Source of the DNA: Liolophura sinensis
Taxonomy: Eukaryota; Mollusca; Polyplacophora; Chitonida; Chitonidae
Reading direction: 5' to 3'
DNA length: 64,000 bases
Assembly: GCF_032854445.1 (NCBI RefSeq)
Contig: NC_088304.1
Span: 9,745,704 to 9,809,703 of the forward strand
In this document: in pieces, positions 56,871-64,000 of the stretch
Position numbering within the stretch: the stretch's first letter is position 1
Layout of the letters: every line of letters starts with the position of its first letter
Program-made: the position numbers and the translations under genes
The notes under the pieces: generated by a model
What the model saw: only the letters and a program-made list of their open reading frames with translations
Database searches by the model: none
What the model was told of the DNA's origin: nothing

Positions 56871-57391
56871 CACTTGTTATGTAAAATATCTGTATGTAGT
56901 AGTGTTTGAAAATATAGCACATGCCGTTTTAATGTAAATGTGTTTGTTGACTACGTTGTTTTTTCTTTATGAGTGTATCTCATCATATGTCACAGGCCGT
57001 ATTTGATATTGACTAACCCTAATGATAAGTGTTCTGCTCAGGGCATCCTGAACCGAACAACCTTCGAATCCATTTTCGGATACAGTTTTCGGATACATCT
57101 CAGCTTGATTGTAACTGTGACGAATATGTCGGTTATATTAGTCCCAGTTTGCACATAGTAAATCTGCCGCCGTCCACAGAGTCACCGAAAACCTCTTGCT
57201 CGTTCCCAGATGAGGGCAAAGTAAAGTAAAATGGTAAAGACAGCGCTCATAGGGCCGTTTGAGCAGTTTTACACCTGTTCGTTGAAGAGCCGTCGCCTTC
57301 CACCTTCCACATAGCTTTTGAAGGGTAAATTGCCAAAAAGAAGTGAAAAATGCTTTAGTATCATAAAATCATAATCAATCCTGTAATCAGA

Positions 57392-57622
57392 GGGGACCTT
57401 GGTGGTGGTTAGCTTGCCAGTGCGGCACAATGACCCACGTGTCTCTCACCAATCCGCTCGTTGTGAGTTCAAGTCCAGCTCGTACTCGCCTCCTCTCCGA
57501 CTGTACCTGGGGAGAGGTATGGCCACGTACTCTGCGCGGTTTCCTCACACCATAATGCTGGCCGCCGTCGAATAAGTGAAATATTCTTGAGTACGGCATA
57601 AAACGTCAGTGAAATAAATATG
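57392..57622 (+). mobile_element. SINE-A copy
   Basis: Head GGGGACCTTGGTGGTGG, B box GAGTTCAAGTCCAGCT, end AATAAGTGAAATATTCTTG; part of the body deleted. Confidence 0.82.
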
Positions 57623-58171
57623 TAAAGTAATACAAAAATTAATCAGAGGGGTGGAATCGAACACGCAACCTTAATCATCAAAGGCTTGTCTTACTCCTTC
57701 GTTATATAGAATGTAGGCCCAATTAAGTTACGTATTTTGTCGGGGGTGAATTCTGCAGATTTCATGCGTAAATGTGACCGACAAATAAATTCGTGTCTGA
57801 AGATAAAGGCAAAAACACTGTAATGATGTATATTTAAAGTGAAAGATCATTAAACACTGTCCGGAAAATAGTTCGATTCATTTTGTTTTAAGCATTTTTT
57901 CAACCAAGTAAAAAGCCTTTAAAACATTCCATTTTACGATGATGTGTTTGAATCCTGTGAGTATCAGTGATGTCGTATTCATTTTTTTTTTGGAAATAGC
58001 TCAGTATGTAAATGCATTTTAAATGGAGAAGTTTAGTAAAGTGTGGGCCTTAAGTGGTAAATACCTGACGTGGCGTCACTTGTCACAAAATTGTCAGAAA
58101 AGGAATCAAGTAAGCATTTTGCTTGATTGAAGAAGATCGAACTATTTTTCTAAACAGTGTTTAATGGTCTT

Positions 58172-58361
58172 TTATGACGCATGTTTGCAAGGTGTTCATT
58201 CAAGTAAGTTCATTCCGAGAGCATATAGACTGATAAAATTAAACTTAGGCAAAATCCAGTTAACTGGCTAATCCAACCCAGTTTGTTTTGTCTCCAAAAT
58301 CAAGGATAAATGACTCTGAGAGTTGGCCTTTCACATATGCCAAAAGGTTGAGGAATTAGGC
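58172..58361 (-). mobile_element. MITE-1 copy, reversed
   Basis: Ends CAAAAGGTTGAGGAATTAGG; the inside TTTGTCTCCAAAATCAAGG is the inverse of the MITE-1 core. Outer left end poorly kept. Confidence 0.55.
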
Positions 58362-58861
58362 TACCGTTGCTTCGTGTTAGTTTTTTCCGGGCTTTTTAGT
58401 ATGTGACCTGGGATTCACCGACCCCCACCCCCACGCCCCATCGCCCACACACCCCGGGGTTAGAGGTCGGAGGGTAAACAGCTAGGGCGATCTGACCTCC
58501 CTTTATATCTTTCACAGAGCAATCAGTGACCCTTAACCTATAACAGTCTACACCAAATTTGGTCAGATTTTGGGGTGATATGGTGCCCAGAATTATAGAG
58601 ATGATCCCGATTATCTTGAAAAAAAATAAATAGTGCTTTGGGGCATAATTTTTCTTCCTTATTCATCTTTTCCGGTACACCATATAAAAAGTTAGTTAGT
58701 TTAATGTGTTTCACTATAGAAAGCAGCATCGCTATATACACGGAACTTGCAACATCGGTGAGTAGTCCTGACAATGCTCTATATTAGTATACCTTAGAAA
58801 TCACGGAACTGTCAAATTTCTCGTAGTTGCCTAAATCCTTTTTCATTATACATGCAGCACC

Positions 58862-59172
58862 GCTTCAGTGGTGGTTAGATGGTTAGATCGTCCGCCTCGA
58901 AGTCGGGGACACCCCGGATCAAACCCTGGTCGGATCATACTAAAGAATTTAAACATTGGTACTTGTTGCTGCCCCGCTTGGCGCTCAGTGCCGAGAGGTT
59001 AGAGCGAGGAAACAGGACTGGTGGGCCAGGTGTCAGTTTAATATGACTCGGTGGGGTGTCATGTCTGATGTCTTCGGCATGATAATTCCGTGGCTACAGC
59101 ACAAGGCGACAAGAACTCGCCCTGCCACAAAAAGACACAGCATATGTACACACACGTAATGACTCCTCATCT
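58862..59172 (+). mobile_element. SINE-B copy, near full length
   Basis: tRNA-like head TGGTTAGATGGTTAGATCG and GATCAAACCCTGGTC, body GCGAGGAAACAGGACTGGT, end TATGTACACACACGTAATGA. The best SINE-B head in the window. Confidence 0.85.
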
Positions 59173-59204
59173 TTTTCTGATTGATATATCCCAGCTGCGG
59201 TTAG

Positions 59205-59372
59205 CTATAGCCGTGAGTTTGGAGATTTTTCAGCTATCTGTTTGATAGCAGCGGTTTCGTCTTGTTCTGCCTGTACCTTCTCTCACCCATTATAACCCGG
59301 CCGCTGTCAAATTTGAGAAAAAGAATATTGAGTACAGGAGGCTTTAAACCGTATTGAAATAAGTAAGTAAAT
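59205..59372 (+). mobile_element. SINE-A-like relic
   Basis: CCATTATAACCCGGCCGCTG and AAGTAAGTAAATAAAT tail; head and body lost. Confidence 0.5.
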
Positions 59373-59375
59373 AAA

Positions 59376-59568
59376 TTTATTTATTTATTTGATTGGTGTT
59401 TTACACCGTACTCGGGCAGAGCCCGGGGAAAACCCACGACCATCCGCAGGTTGCTGTGAAAGACCTTCCCACTTACAGCCGGAGAGGAAGCCAGCATGAG
59501 CTGGACTTGAGGCTCCTGGGTCATTACGCTGCGCTAGCGCACTAACCAACTGAACCACGGAGGCCCCA
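59376..59568 (-). mobile_element. SINE-A copy, reversed, internally deleted
   Basis: From TTTATTTGATTGGTGTTTTA, jumping over the TATAAGTGAAATATTC part, to CTAACCAACTGAACCACGG. Head-to-tail against the + relic. Confidence 0.85.
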
Positions 59569-59809
59569 GTAAGTAAATAAACATATAAATGAATAAATAA
59601 TACAGTGTCATATGCGCACATAACGCTACAAGGGCGAGAGATAAGGAAACATTAAGGTATTTGTTTATATATACTAAAATAACTATGCACCTATGCATGC
59701 AATGAATAGTGAAAGTGTTTTGTTTAGATAAAAAGGCTTAGATAGGTTTAACCATCCGCCATATAAATCCTTGCTTAAAATGTATCGCATAATTCTGTAA
59801 TACATACAT

Positions 59810-61712
59810 ACAGCTCTGGGCAATGTAACGTTTCAGTATGTAATACAGACAGCACTTGGTTATGGGCCATGCAACGTTTCATTCTGTTATGCAGACAGCT
59901 CTTGATTAATTATAGCGTAACGTTTCATTCTGTAATACAGACAGCTCTTGGTTAAGAACCGTGTAACGTTTCATCTTGTAATACAGAAAGCTCTTGGTTA
60001 AGGATATTGTAAGGTTTCATTCTGTGATACAGACAGTTGTTGATTAAAAATCGGGTAACGTTTCATTCTGTAATACAGACAGCTCTTGGCTAAGGACCGT
60101 GTAACGTTTCATCTTGTAATACAGAAAGCTCTTGGTTAAGGATATTGTAAGGTTTCATTCTGTGATACAGACAGTTGTTGATTAAAAATCGGGTAACGTT
60201 TCATTCTGTAATACAGACAGCTCTTGGCTAAGGACCGTGTAACGTTTCATCTTGTAATACAGAAAGCTCTTGGTTAAGGATATTGTAAGGTTTCATTCTG
60301 TGATACAGACAGTTGTTGATTAAAAATCGGGTAACGTTTCATTCTGTAATACAGACAGCTCTTGGTTAAGAACCATGTAACGTTTCATCTTGTAATACAG
60401 AAAGCTCTTGGTTAAGGATATTGTAAGGTTTCATTCTGTGATACAGACAGTTGTTGATTAAAAATCGGGTAACGTTTCATTCTGTAATACAGACAGCTCT
60501 TGGCTAAGGACCGTGTAATGTTTCATCCTGCAATACAGACAGCTGTTGATTAAGAATTGGGTAACGTTTCATTCTGTAATACAGACAACTCTTGGTTAAG
60601 GACCGTGTAACGTTTCATTCTGTAATACAGAAAGCTTTTGGTTAAGGACCGTGCAACGTTTCATTCTGTAATGCAGACAGCTCCTGGTTAAGGTCCGTGT
60701 AACGTTTCATCCTGTAATACAGAAAGCTCTTGATTAAGGACCGTGTAACGTTTCACTCTGTCATACAGACAGCTCTTGATTAGAGACCGTGTAACGTTTC
60801 ATTCTGTTTAACACAGCTTTTGGTTAAGGACCATGCAACGTTTCATTCTGTTTAACACAGCTTTTGGTTAGGGGCCGTGTGACGTTTCATTCTGTTTAAC
60901 ACAGCTTTTGGTTAGGGACCGTGTGACGTTTCATTCTGTTTAACACAGCTTTTGGTTAAGGACCGTGTAACGTTTCATCCTGTAATGCAAATAGTTTTTG
61001 ACCAAGAATCGGGTAACGCTTCACTCTCAGCCATCTCTTGATTGGGGACCGTATGACGTTTCATTCTGTAATACAGACAGTTCTTGGTTAAAGACAATAT
61101 ACTGTTTCCTTCTGTAATACAGACAGCTCTTGATTAAGGATAGTGTAACGTTTCATTCTGTAATGCTGATAGCAATTGGTTAAGAACCGTGTAACGTTTC
61201 ATTCTGTAATACAGATAGCTCTTGGTTAAGAACCGTGTAACGTTTCATTCTCTAATAAAGACAGCTATTGATTAAGGATAGTGTAACGTTTCATTCTGTA
61301 ATACAGAAAACTCTTGGTTAAGAACCGTGTGACGCTTCATTGTGTAATGCAGGCAGCTCTTGGTTAAGGACCATGTAACGTTTCAGTCTGTAATGCAGAC
61401 AGCTCTTGGTTAAGGACAATGTAACGTCACATTCTGTAATGTAGACAGCACTTGGCTAACGGCCGTGTAACGTTTCATTCTGTAATACAGACAGCACTTG
61501 GCCAACGGCCGTCTAACGTTTCATTCTGTAATACAGACAAAAACCGTGTAAACGTTTCTCTCTGTAATACAAACAGCTCTTGACTAAGGATCGTGTAGCA
61601 TATCAGCCCGTTACGCAGACAGCTCTTGGTTAAGGCTTGTGTTTCAATTATTCTGTAATACAGACACCTCTAGGTTAAAGACCGTGTAACGTTTTTAAAT
61701 GTAATACAGAAA
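59810..61712. repeat. 46-bp minisatellite with 138-bp higher order
   Basis: About 41 units of GTGTAACGTTTCATTCTGTA, ATACAGACAGCTCTTGG, TTAAGGACC. Between 60000 and 60460 a three-unit block marked by AAGGATATTGTAAGG recurs at exactly 138-bp steps (60000, 60138, 60276, 60414). The array stops 76 bp before the exon at 61789. Confidence 0.93.
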
Positions 61713-61788
61713 CAAAACATTTCAATTTGAAATAAAGAAATGTGAAAAACCCCTGACCTTTCATTTTGAAATACCGTTTTCCTTTCAG

Positions 61789-62060
61789 GCGTCCGACATT
61801 AGGCGACATTATGGCTGCTGAGTTGCGTTTTGGAGCCTTGCGAATTGTCGTGATGGGGCTGATATTGGCAGAAACAGGATGGAGTCATGTCTCTGTGATT
61901 CCCCCGCCAGTGGTGGTTCCAAATTACCCGATGCCCTACCGGCCCCAGGGACACTATGAAAAACCAGACCCCCCGCAACCTTCATGTCACAAAGAAGATG
62001 TGCAACCAGCTTGCTCCTGCAACTGCAACTTTGGAACATCTTCAGAACCCGAACATAAAG
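61789..62060 (+). CDS. First coding exon of an unrecognised secreted protein
   Basis: Acceptor CCTTTCAG at 61781-61788, then 22 nt of 5' UTR and ATG at 61811; donor GTAGAG after a one-base codon start at 62060. Encodes 83 residues: MAAELRFGALRIVVMGLILA is a signal peptide with a hydrophobic core and likely cleavage near residue 25, followed by a Pro-rich stretch (VIPPPVVVPNYPMPYRPQG) and a CxCxC cluster (Cys59, 68, 70, 72). The rest of the gene lies beyond the window in a 3' direction. I do not recognise the family; extracellular matrix, shell/cuticle or mucus proteins would fit but this is inference. The real ATG choice rests on the signal peptide. Confidence 0.6.
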
Positions 62061-62749
62061 GTAGAGTATTCAACCCATTTATCAAGAACTCATGTTCTGG
62101 TTGGCACAATGGTTTGCATTAAAGAATCAATGTACAAATTTTAAACTCTCATAAAGCGAAATATTTTAATTGTAGCTATGTTTGATTTTTTGTCTTAAAT
62201 CTCAAGACGTTTGATAATTATGGCTCCCGGCCTTTGAGCTAAGGCAGGATGGCCTTAAAAATCTTCCATTTCTACATTTAGCTTGGGTGGAGGTTTGTAG
62301 TCACGGAGAGCCTTCTAGTTTTAGTGCTTTCTGATTTAAAGTTACCTTCTAGTTTTGGAGGTTCACATTCTATTCTCGGTCCGCTTGAATAGGGAGCAGT
62401 AGTCTTTCACGTTTAAAATTTGTAAAATTTCTTTCTGCATGACAGCAGTCTCCCAATTAAAGGTCTCAGTGGATGTTCTACAGTGGCCTACCAATGAGAT
62501 TTCCTCTTTCAAAAGGTCATTTTCCCGAGACATCTAAACCTAGGTCACGGGGCTTTATTGGTCGCCTCGAGATTTGCAGCACGGTCCACAAGACACCGCA
62601 TTCTGGAGAGTTGGTGCTATTCCTCAGTTAAGAGTTAAAAGCTTTAACTGTCTGTAAATTGGCAACAGTACTGGCCAAACATATCGGTTTATAATCTTTA
62701 CTGCGGTGGATCCTGAAGATTTCAACTGATCTTCGAGATCACTATCTCG

Positions 62750-62769
62750 TGACCTCTGACCTTAGGTCA
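62750..62769. promoter_or_regulatory. Nuclear-receptor-like element (three AGGTCA half-sites)
   Basis: TGACCTCTGACCTTAGGTCA holds a perfect DR1 on the minus strand (AGGTCA-G-AGGTCA) and a third half-site on the plus strand. RXR/HNF4-class receptors bind DR1; use here is inference. Confidence 0.35.
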
Positions 62770-63321
62770 CGGTTTCTTATTTTACGGTCCACAAGACATT
62801 GTTATTTGCGGTAGACTGATGGGGAAAACTATTCGTGACCCCTGTGCCTAGAGGGTCAGATCAAGGTGTCGGTGTGGTCTTTAACTGGTTTGCACGCCAC
62901 CTAGTGGAAATGTAGCACACGTTTTTGTTCGTAGAAACCAAAAAAATCCATTTTATATAAGTAGACGCATTTCAATATGTAGGCCACAAATTCACACAAA
63001 TTTTGTTACATTATTCTGTATATATAGATGAAAACCAACGACATTAGAAAAAAAATAATATTTCATTCGATAAATCATACTGGCGTCGGGATCTGACCAT
63101 CATAAGCATGGTTGATCAATTTCAATTTTAGCATATATTTAGATTATATATGTTGATAATACACTCGAAAAAATAATCTGTTAATTTTATCAGAAAGTCA
63201 TTTGCCTGAATTATGCTGGAATGTATTCTGTTATTATGACATAACAATGTGTCATATTTAAACCAACATCCTATTAGTCTAATGCAATTTATATGTTACC
63301 TTGGTTCTGAAAAAAGTGATG

Positions 63322-63545
63322 AGGGATCTCTGTGGTCTAGTGGTGACGTGTTGACACAGAGCAATGACCAAGAATCTTCTCAAAAATGCGGTTGTTATGA
63401 GTTCAAGTCCAGCTCATGTTGACTTCCTACCCGGTCGTAGAGGTAAGCGTGGGTGTCCCAGGGCTCCTGTCCCGTTTCCACCCACCACAATGCTTTATGT
63501 TATATAAGTGGAATATTCTTGAGTACAATATGAAGAATGAAGTAC
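63322..63545 (+). mobile_element. SINE-A copy
   Basis: Head AGGGATCTCTGTGGTCTAG, B box GAGTTCAAGTCCAGCT, end TATAAGTGGAATATTCTTG; body shortened. Confidence 0.82.
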
Positions 63546-64000
63546 ATCAAACGTATGAAATGAAAAAAAAAACGATTGACTAATTTTTCGCTTTGACTCA
63601 CAAGGTGGATATAAAAGCGGTATATAGCGTCATAAAATACTGTTGATGTTCAAAGCTAAAAAAACAACCCATAAAAATAAGGCAAGCGTCATCAATAAGG
63701 CGATTAAATATTATTCATTTTTACAGATTTTTCAACTGAATCGGATGTGTGAAGATTGATTTTATTTGATAATGTTCATGTATGTGGCCAACGACGTCAC
63801 ATCAACTATTCTCTGGCCCCAAAACTGGTATCTAGCTGTTGCCAGATTCGCCGTTTCATCATAGACACGCATTACATGAGAAAAGTTCACAAGAGAATTG
63901 TTCAGGCCTGTGGAAACAGTTTTGTGACGTCATTGAGGTCATATATCAGTATGTGTTATAAGGCAATCACACACAATCCATAAATTTGTCTGTATGTGAT

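Larger units (their letters stand above)
62061..64000 (+). other. Intron of the secreted-protein gene to window end
   Basis: No further exon recognised. It holds a local imperfect duplication (62542-62600 versus 62762-62805, sharing ACGGTCCACAAGACA), hormone-receptor-like half-sites and one SINE-A. Confidence 0.45.

Noticed and set aside
56973-57229. Two overlapping 61-66-codon frames
   Set aside because: No recognised domain, no clear splice sites, surrounding DNA is repeat-rich.

Overview
The window is animal nuclear DNA with intron-rich genes. It carries two recognisable housekeeping genes on the + strand and the first coding exon of a third gene. Between and inside them lie many short interspersed elements (SINEs), small inverted-repeat elements and unusually many minisatellites. 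Spliceosomal GT-AG introns, tRNA-headed SINEs with AAATAAATAAA tails, and a second SINE tail ending in (CACT)n suggest a lophotrochozoan, most likely a mollusc. That placement is inference from repeat style, not a database result.

Layout. 1-1850: G-rich minisatellite. 1900-7800: SINEs, terminal-inverted-repeat elements and a Penelope-like remnant. 7818-21250: class I phosphatidylinositol transfer protein gene, nine coding exons found; the exon with the start codon was not located. 21251-26800: largely repeat-free DNA that looks like a long 3' UTR. 27290-28745: about 30-bp minisatellite rich in AP-1-like heptamers. 30200-50154: complete mitochondrial proline dehydrogenase gene, 13 coding exons, 651 predicted residues. 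50155-53640: its probable 3' UTR or flank, with a 388-bp tandem duplication and a 1.3-kb minisatellite. 53640-59800: no supported gene. 59810-61712: 46-bp minisatellite with a 138-bp higher-order period. 61789-62060: exon encoding a secretory signal peptide and a Pro/Cys-rich segment, followed by intron to the window end.

The two recognised genes are unrelated in pathway: one moves PtdIns/PtdCho between membranes, the other performs the first step of proline catabolism in mitochondria. They share only orientation. The most notable points are a one-base disruption in a T7 run of a conserved PITP exon, a frame-preserving 33-nt candidate microexon in PRODH, repeats packed right up to several 3' splice sites, and minisatellites with nested higher-order periods. 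I saw no convincing wholly new biological system.
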